From: Cinnamomum chago
Taxonomy: Eukaryota; Streptophyta; Magnoliopsida; Laurales; Lauraceae
Assembly (NCBI GenBank): GCA_038049695.1
Contig: CP142451.1
Location: forward strand, 9,732,001 to 9,796,000
Direction: 5' to 3'
DNA: 64,000 bases
Shown here piece by piece: positions 36,501 through 50,800 of the stretch. The notes under the pieces were generated by a model. That model saw only the letters and a program-made list of their open reading frames with translations, was not told the DNA's origin and searched no databases. Each line of letters starts with the position of its first letter. The first letter of the stretch is position 1. The translations under genes were made by a program, and so were the position numbers.

Positions 36501-39500
36501 TTCATATTGCTCTGTTTCTAAACACAACTATATATAGAACTCATACATTTGTTTACAAAATGACTCTTGACTCTCCAAATACAGTAACCTATAGTCAGTT
36601 ACATTCTCACCTATTAACTCATAACAGCGCACACACACATTACCACCCACTAACTCATTAACATCCATAACAGCACAAACAATAACACCCCACTAACACA
36701 TGACTCCTTGCTATGAATTTGTTTATTTTTCAACACCCCCTCTTAAACCAAATTCACTTCCAGAAAGCACTCCAATCATATCCTTCAATTTGTTGAAAAC
36801 ATCTGCTTTGAGAGGTTTTGTGAAAATATCAGCAACTTGTTCTTGAGTATTGACTGAGATTAGCTCAACCTCCTTGTTCTTCACATGCTCTCGAATGAAA
36901 TGAAAACGAGTATCAATGTGCTTACTCCTTTCATGCATCATAGGATTCTTTGCAAGTGCAATAGCAGACTTATTGTCAATATAGATTCTTGTTGGTTCTT
37001 CATGTTGAAGTTGAAGTTCATTGAGCAGCTTTCTTAACCAAATCGCATGACATACAGCAGTTGATGCAGCGACATATTCAGCTTCGCATGTAGAGAGAGT
37101 AACAATAGGCTGCTTCTTTGACAACCAAGTAAAAGTCATTTCTCCCAAGTAGAAAATAAAACCTGAAGTGCTCTTTCTATCATCCACATCTCCACCCCAA
37201 TCACTATCGGAATAACCTTCAAGATAAAAATCTCCATGAGAAGAATAAAACAACCCATGATTAATTGTACCTTTGATGTAACGAAGAATTCTCTTGGCCA
37301 CCTGCATATGTGAATATCTTGGTTCCTCCATATAACGGCTTATTAGCCCAACTCCATATAGTATATCTGGCCTGGTACAAGTTAAATAATGAAGACTTCC
37401 TACTAAGCTCTTGAAAATAGTAGGATCCTCTCTGTCTCCATCGCCATACTTTGTTAGTTTGAGTCCACACTCCACAGGTGTTGAAACCAGATTGCATCTA
37501 TCCATCTTGAACTTCTTGAGAATTTCTCTTGCATAACCTTCTTGTGTGATGAAAATTCCTTCATCCATCTGCTTCACTTCGATGCTGAGGAAATAAGACA
37601 TAAGACCAATGTCTGTCATTTCAAACTCTTGAACCATAGTGTCTTTGAACTCCTTGAACATGCTTGGATTGTTTCCTGTAAAAATCAAATCATCCACATA
37701 CAAGGAAACAAATAATACATCTCCATTGTTAAACTTTTTTGAAAAAACAGCATGTTCATATGGACATTTGACAAATCCATTCTCTTCAAGATACTGATTT
37801 ATTCTGCTGTTCCATGCCCGCGGAGCCTGCTTTAACCCATAAAGAGCTTTCTTTAATTTCAACACCTTGTCTTCACTACCAGCTTTGACAAACCCTTGAG
37901 GTTGTTCAACATAAACCTCTTCTTCAAGATATCCATTCAAAAATGCTGATTTGACATCCATTTGTGAAATTTTCCATTTGTTTAGTGCTGCTAGAGAAAT
38001 CAGCAATCTCTCCGTCTCAAGACGAGCAACAGGAGCAAAAACTTCATCATAATCTATTCCGGGTTTCTGGCTATAACCCTTTGCAACAAGTCTTGCCTTA
38101 TACCTTTCGATTTCCCCTGTAGCATTCTTCTTTACCTTGTACACCCATTTAACTCCAATGGCTTTTTGTCCTTCTGGAAGATCAACAAGCTCCCATGTTT
38201 TGTTCTTCTCAATTGACTGAATCTCCATATCCATAGCTTCTTTCCATTTTTTTTTCATGAACAACATCTTCAAACACTATGGCTTCACTGTCTGCAAGTA
38301 AACATAATAATGTTAGATCATCTTGTTCTTCTGTTACCTCATAAAGATCCTGTAGACTCCTCATGTCTCTTGGTCCCACACTTGAACTTGACTCTTCAAG
38401 ATATGTGAAGAATTTGGAGATTGTGAGCTTGATGCATCTTGATTTGGTGTCACTGGAGTTTGGGGAGAAGAAGGAGATTGTGGTTCTCGAACTCCTTGAT
38501 GTTCTCTTTCTTCATCATCAAATAAGGGAAAGAAATCATAAATTTCTTCTTCTGGAATATTCCAATCCCATGAAGCTTTCTCATCGAACTCCACATCTCT
38601 ACTTATTATCAACTTCTTCATAATGGGGTCATAGAGCTTGTAACCTTTTGTTCGTGCATCATAGCCAATAAAAACATATTTGGCACTTTTGTCATCAAGC
38701 TTTGATCTTTTCTGATCTGGCACATGTGCATAAGCTATGCTTCCGAAAACTCGCAGATGTGAAATACCTGGCTTGATTCCACTCCTTGCTTCAATTGGTG
38801 TTTTGTTCCACACATTTTTAGTTGGACAACGATTCAGCAAGTTTATAGCACAGTCGACTGCTTCAGCCCATAATTCTTTTGCCATCTTCTTGCTTTTCAA
38901 CATGCTTCGTGCCATGTTCATGGTGGTTCGATTTCTTCTTTCTGCAACACCGTTCTGCTGAGGTGTATATGAAGCTGTCAAAGGATGTCGAATTCCATTT
39001 TCTTCACAAAATTCTTCAAACTCATTTGATGTGAACTCGCCGCCTCTATCAGATCTTAGAGCCACAATTTCAAATCCACTTTCTTTCTCAACAAGTGCTT
39101 TAAACTTCTTAAAAGTTTTAAACACATCAGATTTCTCATTTAAAAAATACACCCATGTTTTTCTACTAAAATCATCAACAAATATTAAAAAATACCTGTT
39201 TTTACCAAACGACGTGGGAGTGATGGGACCGCACACATCAGTGTGGACTAGCTGCAGTGGGTTCTTGGCTCTGTTTGAGGCTTCTTGTGGAAAACTCTTT
39301 CTTGGATGCTTACCAAGCAAACACCCTTCACATAACTGTTCTGGATGATTAATCAAAGGTAATCCCTTCACCATTCTTTTATCGGAGAGCATCTTCAACC
39401 CACCAAAATTCAAGTGGCCATATCTCATATGCCACAGCCACGAAGTGTCTTTCACACATGCTTTGAAGGACTTCACAACATCATTCTGAATTTTCAAGTG

Positions 39501-42466
39501 AAACATTCGATTTCTTGACATAGCTACCTGGGCAATTAAATTTCCTTTATGGTCTCTTATTGAAAGCTTCCCATCTTTCATATGTATATCATAACCCTTT
39601 TCTAAGAGTTGTCCCAAGCTTAGAATATCACTCTTCATATCAGGTACATAATAAACATCAGAAATGAATTGATGATCGCCATTTTTCAATTGAATCAGAA
39701 TGTTACCTTTGCCTCTCACTGCAATTTTTGATCCATCTCCAAATGTGACATTGCCATGTACTGATTCATCAAGTTCTACGAACAAACCTTTCTTACCAGT
39801 CATGTGATTGCTCGCTGCAGTATCAAGATACCATTTACTTGACTCACTACCTCGTTCTCCATGGTAGGCAAGTAATACAGTGGAGTCAACCTCTGTTATC
39901 TTCTCAACAAAGTTAGCCTTCTCTTCATTATTTCCTTCGCTTCTGCATTCCGTCGAATAGTGACCAAATTTGTTGCAATTATAGCACTGAATATGAGCCT
40001 TACACTCCCACGCTTCATGCCCAAACTTATTACAGTTGTAACATTGCTTTTGCGATTTATCTCGAGGCCTTTGAAGATTTCCTCTGCCACGTCCTCTATT
40101 ATTATGCCCATCTTGCTTCTTTTCATCATAACTTGAGGTGTTAAAACCTCTTCCTCTTCCTCGTCCTCTGCCTCTTCGTTGACCACGTTCACGTCCTCTA
40201 CCTCTGTGATTGTGGTTGCTGGAGCCATCATGCTCTTTTGTTAATGACAGCTTTGATTGCATCACTTGCTCAAGAGATGATTCACGGTCCTTCTTTTTAA
40301 GAAGCCTTTCTTCATGTACCTTTAACGAACCCATCAGTTCATCGATTGCCATAGTATCCAAATCTTTGGACTCTTCTATAGCCACGACTATGTAGTCAAA
40401 CTTCGAATCAAGGGATCGAAGAATTTTCTCCACGACCCGCACATCTTCCATAGTTTCACCATTTCTTCTAAGTTTATTCACTACTGCTTGAACTCTTGAG
40501 AAGTAGTCATAAATTGGTTCTGATTCTTTCATATGCAGGGACTCAAACTCACTTCTAAGAGTTTGAAGACGCACCTTCTTCACCTTGTCTGCGCCTTTGA
40601 AGAAACTTTGAAGTGAATCCCACGCCTGCTTCGAGTTTGTGGAACTTGAAATCTTCTCAAAGGCAGACTCATCCACTGATTGATAGATGAGAAAAAGTGC
40701 CTTCTTATCTTTCTTTCTAGCATCTTTTAAAATTGTGATCTGATTCTGTGTCAGATTACCTTCATTTTCTGGTTCATCATAACCTTTTTCGATGATGTCC
40801 CATGCATCTTGAGATCCTAGCAATGCCTTCATTTGGATGCTCCAATTTTCATAGTTCTCCTTTGTGAGACGAGGAAGTTGAAATGGCACCATACCATTAG
40901 CCATTTTTCTTCACCGAAGCTCTGATACCACTCTGTTAGAAATAAAGGAGGAAGTATATATTATTACTGATAACTATTCTTCATATTGGTCTGTTTCTAA
41001 ACACAACTATTTATAGAACTCATACATTTGTTTACAAAATGACTCTTGACTCTCCAAATACAGTAACCTATAGTCAGTTACATTCTCACCTATTAACTCA
41101 TAACAGCACACACACATTACCACCCACTAACTCATTAACATCCATAACAGCACAAACAATAACACCCCACTAACACATGACTCCTTGCTATGAATTTGTT
41201 TATTTTTCAACAATGCCAACACTCTTATGGTCGAGTGGTGTCGGCACCCTAATTTCACACACATGCTCAAGATTCGAACTAGTAACCTAGCAAAAAAGAA
41301 AAAAGGATTTGAGAGTATGCACCAGTATCCAAGTAGTACCTTAAAGTTATATACAGCCATTTGGGCACTTTGACTGGACTCTGTGGATAGGTAGGGATGA
41401 CAACGGACCCTGTCAACTTCCCGATGGATCTGACTCAAAAGATTGGGTTTGGGCCCTAATGTGGATCCGTTCAGTTTTGGGTCCACATGAACCCATAAAG
41501 GAATCAAATAAGGTCCATGTTCATTTGGTGCATACCCAATTAATTAAATTTCCAGTGGAAATATATATATATGAGCCATTTTCTAGTTGGGCTTGATCCC
41601 AATCCATGTCATCGTCCTTGTTCGTCTTTGGATTGTTACAAAAGTTTTATGCTGGCTTTCAAGATACCTACATAACTCTCCTTCTTTATCTGGATTTCGC
41701 TCGGACAACAATGCAATCCTGTTTACTCAACTATTCAAAAGAACTGACCCTGAAAAAAAAAAAAAGTGAGATAGCATTTCCTGTAGTCCTCTCGCTAATA
41801 TATGGAGCCTCTTAACTATTTTATGTTTAGAAGGATATATTCTATAGATCAAAGCACCTCTAATTGATTTTGAAAGAAATACTATGACTAGATTAGCAAT
41901 GATCCTCCTGTCTCCTTCACAAAAACCAATCGCATATGATCTTTCCTTGGTTTTCTCCATTCAACATTGTTGTAATTGTAGAACAATGCAACAACTACCA
42001 CATCCCCTTCTATTCGTATGGTTTATTATTGTCATAATTTTTAACACAGGAGGAGCTGAGACAACAGACAACAGACTTTGGTTTATTGTTGATGTACGAG
42101 ACGTAGCTGAAGCATTGTTGTTGGTGTATGACAAGAAAGAAGCATCCGGGAGATACATTTGTGCATCACATCCAGTTCGAGTTCAGAGTTTGGTTGAGAA
42201 GTTGAAGACTAAGTATCCTTGTTATAATTACCCTAAAAAGTAGGTATCTTATAACTATATTAGAGAAGTTGATTATGGTTAGAGGGGTCTCAGTCTCTCA
42301 GATGCATTTATTTTTTCTTTTCTACAGTTACACAGAGGTGGATCAAGAATTAAAGCTTAGTTCAGAGAAATTGAAGAGGTTGGGATGGGAATGCAGGTCA
42401 TTAGAAGAGACCATTGTTGACAGTGTTGAATACTATCAAGAGGCTGGTATTTTGAACAAGGATTAG
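33526..42466 (+). CDS. Gene A: cinnamoyl-CoA-reductase-like SDR, six exons
   Basis: Extended short-chain reductase of the CCR/DFR-like group; such enzymes reduce carbonyl or CoA-ester substrates with NADPH in the cytosol. Exons: 33526-33640, 33749-33918, 34985-35170, 36051-36222, 42050-42239, 42328-42466, giving 323 codons with all phases consistent. Seen: nucleotide-binding TGAGGYVAS (residues 10-18), R36 after the second strand, SS at 125-126, and NWYCISK with Y163 and K167 as catalytic pair. Canonical lignin CCRs have NWYCYGK, so the substrate probably differs. The start ATG at 33526 matches gene B. Oddities: intron 2 begins with GC, and the exon 4 acceptor adds three residues before NWYC. 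Intron 4 holds a 4.8-kb Copia element. Expression is not known. Confidence 0.85.
33919..34984 (+). other. Intron 2 of gene A
   Basis: The 5' site is gcaaag (a GC donor) where gene B has gtggct; the 3' site is tgcag. It contains a block (~34180-34310) that reappears inverted at 42870-43015, suggesting a dispersed repeat. No coding sequence is seen. Confidence 0.65.
35171..36050 (+). other. Intron 3 of gene A
   Basis: 880 bp, non-coding; the last ~170 bp align with the exon-4-proximal part of gene B intron 3 (46182-46330). It lacks the MULE found in the equivalent intron of B. Confidence 0.65.
36455..41215 (-). mobile_element. Young Copia LTR retrotransposon (Tnt1-like), antisense in gene A intron 4
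   Basis: LTRs of 281 and 282 bp (36455-36735 and 40934-41215) start TGTTAGAAATAAAGG and end TTTTTCAACA. They differ at only about four positions. The duplication is ATGCC (36450-36454 and 41216-41220). On the minus strand the primer-binding site TGGTATCAGAGC (40930-40919) and a polypurine tract before 36735 are present. All Copia domains are retained, with two apparent frameshifts. It lies entirely in an intron, opposite to the host gene. Confidence 0.96.
36723..40904 (-). pseudogene. Copia gag-pol polyprotein with two frameshifts
   Basis: The first frame (40904-38361, 847 codons) has a UBN2-type gag start ([15 protein letters not shown]), two zinc knuckles ([14 protein letters not shown] and [14 protein letters not shown]), protease ([13 protein letters not shown]), pre-integrase and integrase ([22 protein letters not shown]). 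The second (38273-36723) has reverse transcriptase ([11 protein letters not shown]) and RNase H (ADIFTKPLK). Between them a third frame reads [10 protein letters not shown], so one indel lies near 38400 and another in an A run near 38250-38258. The last codons run through the polypurine tract into the LTR. If either indel is a sequencing error in a homopolymer, the element could be close to intact. Confidence 0.9.
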
Positions 42467-44803
42467 TAGATTAGTTTTTGTTTGGTCTCTGTTGCTTTTG
42501 TTTTTATATATATATGTCAAGTTTTGTGGAAAGATTATTAATTACTATATCTCATTAGCCACTAGAACATGTTCCTGTTTTATTTCACTCCTTAAAACTT
42601 ATAAGTTGGACCTGATATAAGGTTGTTTAGAATCAAAAGCAATTAGCTCTCTTGCAATCCAAAATTGACAACAGCATAATTGTTGCATTTTTTTTTATAA
42701 CATTTCTTAGAATAAAACATTATAAGGATCATCAGATGAAATGAAAACTGTAGTCCTTTTGGCTCATGAGGTTTGAAATCTCTTTTGTGATGATTTCAGC
42801 ATCTCCTCTCTGGACGCCATGCACATGCGTGGGCATGTGAAAGGGCTAGAGATGAGAGGTCTCCGGATCCTCTTCAGTCAATGGGAGACCGAGGATTTTA
42901 GTTTGGGTGGTGCAGGCAATGAACAAGTGAAGAAGTTAAATAATAAAATTAAATCTTTTTAAGGTCTTAAATAAGGGGTTTCTCGAATCTCACGGGAGCA
43001 ACCGCACTCACGTGCTAAAACAAGGTTCCAATGTTCAGTACCTCATTCACGCATCCCATGATTGGGAGAAAAAAGCTTCACAATTAGGTTCACAATCGCC
43101 ATCGACAGAGCAATCAGTTCATCACCTCCACAAGTGAATATTGGCTTTAGATTTTATAATGGTTTATTAGGATGGACCTTGCATTATGTGGAGAGTGGCC
43201 TAGTTCCTTATCTGCCTTGATTCCCTTATCTTTCTTCTTCTAAAAAGTAAAATAATCATTCAGAACCTTTTATATTGGTAAATGCAATAGATTTGAACAG
43301 ATTGATAACTGGGTCCACTTCTTAAATTGTGATAATTGATACCCAGTTCGAGATCCAGGTACCCCAGAAATGGGAAAGTCGGTATGGACCGACTGGGGGA
43401 CCGGGCCGAATCCGGTCCCCCACTCGGTCCATGTAGCACGGTTACCCCAGAAATACATGAGAGCCATAGAGAGACAGTGAACAGTTCTCATTACAGGAAA
43501 GGTGGGTCTCAGGTATAAAAACTCGTTTGGGCATGTTTGTGGACATGCTGTGAAAAATAGGTTTCGCTGAGTGTTTTTTCCCTTGATCCCAGGGAAATTA
43601 ATTTTCCAAGAAATCATTGAAAACTTAGCAACTAATTATACGTCTTTTTGGAGTCATTAAATCTACACAATCTTCATCCTTTTTTATGATGTATAGGATT
43701 ACAAATAAGTATCTAATTATTTGAGTAATTGAAGACTCCGATTCTGAAAGCAAGTATGAATCCTATTCTTAGATCAGGAAGAAATTTGGATTTGGATCCG
43801 GATCTATGGATATAGAATCCAGAATCAGATCCTTTCATGTCTGATCTGATGATCTGGATTTAGAACGATTACATTGACATATTAAATATATAAATATATG
43901 AGTCTTCAAGGCTTAAAAAGTCCAAGTTATATTCATATTTAAGAGTGTACTTCGCTTTAACCATTTACCATATAATTGCTTCACTTATATATTCAAACAA
44001 CTTTATTTCGAACCTCTTTTATCCAATTATACTAGTGCATTTCACATCTTATTTCAGATCCGGATCGAAACCAGATTCGTTTTTAAAGTGGATGCTAGAT
44101 CCAGATATAACACATAGCTTCTGTGATCAAATCCGAATCCGGATCTATAAAAATGAGTCCAGGTTCGGATCACCATGATTCTGCCATGGACCTGACCCAT
44201 TTGTTCAAACTAGACCGTTTATCTAATAAAACCAGCTATGGTCTCCCTGCATAACATTTTTATGACATAAGCACATTATCTGGTGTTATCCGGACCATTG
44301 ATCCATCGGTGAGTATTTGCACTCTATCAAAGAGTAAAAGCAGTCTTACAAAAAAAAAAGTTTGCACTAGTCTTCAATGAGGCAAGTCATTTATTTATCT
44401 TAACTCTATCCATTAGCAGGTGCAATACTTTCTCTAAATCAAACAAGAGGTTCTAGTCAATAAGAGCTGTCAATGATATAAGAGACTTGAGTCAATAAGT
44501 TGCTGCCACATTTAAATTCAAATTTTCAATAGGTGGCCTTACTGTGGAGTTCTTTTTTCTCAGTCTGACAGCATCTCTAACTCAGGCTTCCATGAGGGGG
44601 AGGTTAAAAATCAAATAAGCATGAGGCCCCAGCTACTCTTTTGAATCTAAACAACCAGATATCAGGTCCAACTTAAAAATTTTAAGCAATGAATACAACA
44701 AGGACATGTTCTAGTGGCTAATGATGATATATACTAATAATCTTTCCACAAAACTTGATGTATGTATAAAAACAAAAGCAACAGAGACCAAACCAAAACT
44801 AAT
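42467..44803. other. Intergenic region between convergent genes A and B
   Basis: The first and last few hundred bases are inverted 3' flanks of the two gene copies. The middle (about 43290-43450) has an inverted repeat around cggtatggaccga / tcggtcc and is GC-richer. Frames there are short and unrecognised. No gene is seen. Confidence 0.6.
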
Positions 44804-47800
44804 CTAATCCTTGTCCAAAATACCAGCCTCCCGATAGTATTCAACAGTGTCAAAAATGGTCTCATCTAATGACCTGCATTCCCAACCGAATCTCTTCAAT
44901 TTCTCTGAACATAGCTTTACTTCTTGATCCACCTCTATGTCACTGTAGAAAAGAAAATTAAATGGGTCTGAGAGATCGAGATCCCTTCAATCATAATCAA
45001 CTTCTCTAATTCGGTTATAGGGTACCTACTTCTTAGGATAGCTATAGTAAGGATACTTGCTCTTCAACTTTTCAACCATACTCTGAACTCGAAGTGGATG
45101 TGATGCACAAATGTATCTCCCAGATGCTCCTTTCTTGTCATACACCAACAGCAATGCTTCAGCTACATCTCGGACATCGACAATAACCCAAATTCTATCG
45201 TCTATTGTCTCTACTCCTCCTGTATTTGAACAAAAGAAGAAGAAGGGAATATGGTGGTTGTACTTGTCGTCTCTGTTCTACAATTCTAACAATCTTGAAT
45301 TGATAATGGCATGCATTCAATTTTGGCGAAGGAGACTTGAGGATCATTGCTAATATAGTCATGGTATTTACTTCAAAATCAATTAGAAGTCTCTTAGATC
45401 TGAATAATTTATCCTTCTAAACAGATGACAGTTAAGATACTCAATACATTACCTAGAGGAATAGAGGGACTCCCAACTTAATTGTGAAACAGGAGTTGAT
45501 ACTCTCTGATTTTTTTGGGATCCAGTTCTTTCAAATAGTTGGGTAAACACATCCACAATCTATCATCTTTATCAGAAAGATTGGGCCCAAGCACAACTGA
45601 AAAATGACTCATATATCCATTTGGGAATTCAAGTGGGTATGCACCAAATGACCATGGACCTTATTTGATTACAGTAGGGGTTCATTCATGTGGACCCAAA
45701 ACTGAACAGATCCACATAAGGACCCAAGCCAAATCTTTTAAATTCAAATCCTTCCGGGAGTTGACAGGGTCCATTGTCATCCCTGGTCATTGTCCATCCA
45801 GTGTCCCAATCAAACATGGCCCCCTCTTATGTATACTGTATACAGCTTTAAGGTCCCACTTGGATACTTGTTCATATTTGTGCACGTGCATGTGTGTGTA
45901 CACATTCTCTTTTTCATCGAAAGCCTAGTGTTCCTAAGCATAGAACAACTAGGACGGTGTTCAAAGCATGAATTAGAGGTAAGAGGATTGTTTCTTTGAC
46001 AGAAGGAAATACCTTTAAATAGCTCAATGAAAAGTTGGCTGCTGGAATTCACGGTGGGTTGCAGCAGTGGTCCCAAAATCCGAGATGGACAAACCGTTAC
46101 AACGTCAAGCCCACTTTTCTCTGAGTACTTCAACGCCTCTCTTTCTGATGCTGTCTTGGAAATACAGTACCAGTTGTACCACTACTTACAATATGAAATT
46201 GGAGTGCAAGTCAACAAGTACTTAGAATTCCAAACAACAGTTCAAAAAAAAAAAAAAAAAAACACATTTATCCAAAAGAAACACCTACATTTCTTGCATC
46301 ATGTTGCATTTGTTTAATACCCTTTACAATGCTGTGTTTGCATTTAGTATGTAAACAAACTTAAAGTCACTTGTAACAGTGAGATGTTTGAGTATAGCTA
46401 CATTAGGTTACTATCTCGTTAGATAATTAGAGGAGTGAGAAGTGTAGCGAATAAAAGGAATAGTGGATTTGTAATATTTGAAGGGTTTTTTTTTTTTTTT
46501 TTTCATGCTAGTACATGATATTTGAAGCTTGAACCATTGCCACAAGTTTCTTTCTTGGATATTAATAATGCAGTATTTCTTTTCCTTTTTTTTTAGTGAT
46601 ATAATTTAGTGCTAAATGGAAACTTCAATTTGTTTTGTTTTTCTTGAGTTAACAATGGTAAATACATTGGAAGTAACTAAAAGAAGAAGATTTATTTAAG
46701 AGGAATTTACCAAATAAATCCCTGTAGGTCCCTATACCACTCATGGGGTCCAAAAAAAATAGTATTATTGGATTAGGTCCTCAAGGGCTGTATTTGTATT
46801 TTTTTTTGTATTTTGGCTATATGGCCGATATCGGCCATTGACAGTTAACCCCCTCACGCGCTGTGGCCCCTTTTTCTTTTCGTTCGACCATCACTTCCCC
46901 CATTCCCTTTCGTTTCTCGCTGTCAACAGTCTCCCCCTTTCCAGTGGTCCCAAGCAGGTGGTCCCAAGCATTTTGGCGCCAATTTTTCGAAGGTGGCTGG
47001 CATGGAGGTACGTTTCTTCCTCATTTCAACCCTTTTTCTTTGTGCCTTGGATTTTGAATGAAGACGTGTTGTTCTAGGGTTTGGTTTGATGGCTCTATTA
47101 TTCTCTACTTCTTCTCCTCATCTTCCCATCTTCTTCTCATCTTCATTACCCATTGTGCAGACGTGATATCTAGATTTCCAACTTTCAATTTGACATATTG
47201 AATTGTATATGGCCGATATCGGCTATATTTTATAAATCTCCCCCAACTGAGGCAGTTTATGAATAGCTTCTTCCCTGTTGATGCGCGTGACCTGTAGAAT
47301 AATGAAGTTGTCATTGAATCTATTGTGACGCACAAATCGATTATTAAAGACCATTTCTAAGTTCCAGAAAGATATAAGCATCAAGTAAAATGATTAAAAG
47401 CTTACAATTATGAATAAATATGAAGTAAGAGTCACAATCAGTTTGAATGCTTTAAGCACTATAATTGTTATTGTTCCATTAGGTCTGGACCAGTGTAACA
47501 TACCTTCTGTTGAGGGTATGTTTATGAATTAAAGGGGTGTTTCTTCCCCTATTATAACATCCAAGAGAAATTGTACAGGGGATGTCTTGATCAATATGCA
47601 AATAAAGAAGGCTGGGTATTTTAATGTCCCATTGCCTAAAATTACACTTTTAGTAGTAACCACAAAGATTGTTCATAATAGTTTCTTCAGAAAAAGCATC
47701 TCAATTCCTGAAATGTTGGATTCTGAACATTTCATTCTTTATAGTTATCACATAGTTAGTGAGAACAGAGTACAGAATGTTATGTTATTAAGAAGGATTA

Positions 47801-50800
47801 AGAACTTATGAACCATTGGCACTTATTGTTTCATCCATAAATTCCATTGAATGAAGGAGCTAAACTGTAAGTGAACTTCTAAAGGATGTTTACCTCTGGT
47901 GAGTCAACACTTGATGTTCTCATTCCTGGTGTCAGCTGTGATGGTTGTTATGCTAGTAAGCTTAGTATTGAATAATATCATGAGTAATTCATTCTACTGA
48001 TTGATACACAACAAAAAACCATGATGTTAACTGGCAAATGGCCACTCCTAAAAATCAGAACATCGTAATCTGTTATCAAAGTATGTATCAGAAGTTTTCT
48101 CCTACACAATCACCTGCATATAGTTCCATAGACCACATTGTGGGGGCCCAACTGGATACATGGGTGTAGGAATTAGGGGGATAGGAAGGTCTGCGGTAGG
48201 AGTAGGAATCCTCAAATAATATCAACCTAATGAGTTCATTATATATAAAGATTGAAAGCCAAACAGGAGTGTCTCAACACAAGGGAAAGACACAAATATG
48301 AAATTATAGCCGATATCGGTCATAACAGGTCATGTATAACTATCGCCGATATCGGTCATAATTTCAAACTCAGGCTCCCTTAACTGAGGCTATAAAAAAA
48401 CAGGTCATGTATTAACACAACCGATATCGGTCATAATATTGACTGATATCGGCCAAAAATTCAGCCTCAGGCACCCTTAACTGAGGCTATAAGAGAACAG
48501 GTCATGTACAGAACGGCCGATATCGGTTGTAATGTTGACCGATATCGGCCAAAAATTAGACTCAGGCACCCTTAACTGAGACACAAATATAAATCTATCC
48601 TATTCATCAACCAGCGCCAGAATCAAAGCTCTCTAAGCTAAAGTACAACAGTAAAAGCAAAAGAAAAACTCAAGCAACTCGAAGAAAAAAAAAAACCCAA
48701 TAAAAGAAAAATAGAAGTCAAACCAAGCAAGCATAGACATAAATGGAAGAATTCTCCTTACATTGTCTCAAAATGAACCAAACCCACAGATTTCCATACT
48801 CAATACATCAATTGGAATCACCAAAAGAGCGAGGAAAAAAAAAAGTAGGAAGTATGAAATATAGAGAGGAGCATGTGGGGGGGTGGGGGAAGAAAACAAA
48901 ATTCAGGAGGCCATGTGCATTAGGATGGGGGGGTGGAAAGAGAAATCTGAGGAAAAATGGGATTCGTTTTTCCTTGGTATTTTATTTATAGTGGTTGGGT
49001 TTTTGAAAGCCTCCGTCAAAATTTGTCAGACTCATCAGTCATCTCTCTCTCTCTTTCTCTCTCTTCCTGGCTTGTAAAGAGAAGACAAAGCGATGTATGA
49101 GCTTTTTTAAAATGATAATTGGTCGCGGAAACTACTGTATTCCACAGGTTTATGTGATACAATTTTTGTGACTGTCTTCCACTTTTGTTTGGTTGTTTAT
49201 TTTAGTGTTCTTTTACTTATTCTGTCTTAGTATAAGGATTTATGACTTCATCAATGTACATGATCAGTGTCCTATTTAGAGTCTCACATGGTAGAGGGTG
49301 GAATCTTGAATAGCGTTTGATATTCTTTTGTAGGGTGAAGGACAAGCCCCCAAGTCTCCGAAGGTTCTACTATACAACCAAAGCCTTCACGTGTCGGAGG
49401 GAATTCGGCAAGGAGAGGTATACTGTATTACACGAAATCAATTACACATTTCAAAGTATCGATGCAAATTGTTATTTGATATATTCGTTTTGTACTTGCT
49501 AACCACATTTGGTAATTGTTACGTTGCTAGGATTTTGGACGGCTGAGATGCATACCAACCAATCCGGACCGAAACATATGGCAGCTAACAAAACAACAAA
49601 AGGCATACGTGAGGCAGACGGGCCTCCATTACTTAGCAGAAATCAATCGCATGGTCATTGATCATGCGCTAATAACCGGTCTAGTCGAAAGGTGGCGCCC
49701 GGAGACAAATACTTTCCACTTTCCGTCGGGTGAAGCAACTGTCACCCTGGAAGATGTTGCATACATCTACGGCCTACCCGTAGATGGCCCACCTGTAGCT
49801 GGACGAACTTTCCCGGGGAAGTTCGTCGCGTCGGTGTGCGAGGAGGTACTTGGCATTCGACCGGATAAGCGTGACTACCATGGTATAACAGTGAAGTTCA
49901 AGTGGCTTGAAGACAATTTTGCAGCTGCCGAACTTGAGAAAAAAAAGAAGCATAAAAAATACAAGGATTACGAGATCCGAGCAACGCGAGCCTATCTCTT
50001 CTTTCTAGTGTCCGGTCAGATCGTTTCGCAGACTACTGGTGCCCGTGGACCGGCCTACATACTAGAGCTGTTCAAAGAATTTAAACCGTATGCATGGGCA
50101 CCGGCTTGTCTCGCGAATCTGTATAGGATGTTGACCAATGCCTCTCGATGGGGTCCGGAGAAGTTAGTTGCTGTGGAAGAGGGGAAAGATAAGCAAGGTG
50201 AGCTTGAAGGGCACCTGTGCAGGACGCCAACCGGGCCTCTACAGCTATTACAGGTCTTTATTCTCATAGTGACTGTTAGTTTGAATTTTTTATTTAATTC
50301 GAACTAACTCTTTATTGTGATGTAATCTGGTGCAGATATGGGCTTATACAAGGATGTCAATCGGAAGGTGTCCTAAGCCAAAAGAATCGTGGCAGGGGGA
50401 CATACAATTCCCACTGTGCAAGACATGGATGAAGAGGTTGCCTGAAAATCCACCACTCACCTCAGTCAAGGAAGTGAGATGACAGTTAAACAATTTGAAA
50501 GTTGACGAGGTAAAACAAGAAATTGACTAGCTCCTTAGTTCGGTGTTCGATTATATGCATTCTATTTTGCTGAGATACTGGACTAACTGTTTCGTTGCTG
50601 ATGTGTATTGCAGTTCATATGGCAACCATATGAAGGGTTTAGCCCAAAGTTTTTTTCAAAAGTATCTAAAGTGGATCGCACTCTCCTACATTCGTCCACT
50701 GTTTTGATATGGTATTGGATTGTCGAGCGCCACAACACTTGGCGTGTTATGAAACAATTCGGGCTCAAACAAATAGTCCCACCGCCTTTTACAATGCCGA

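Noticed and set aside
43270..43617. 115-codon minus-strand frame between genes A and B
   Set aside because: No domain recognised and it runs over an inverted repeat; not supported as a gene.
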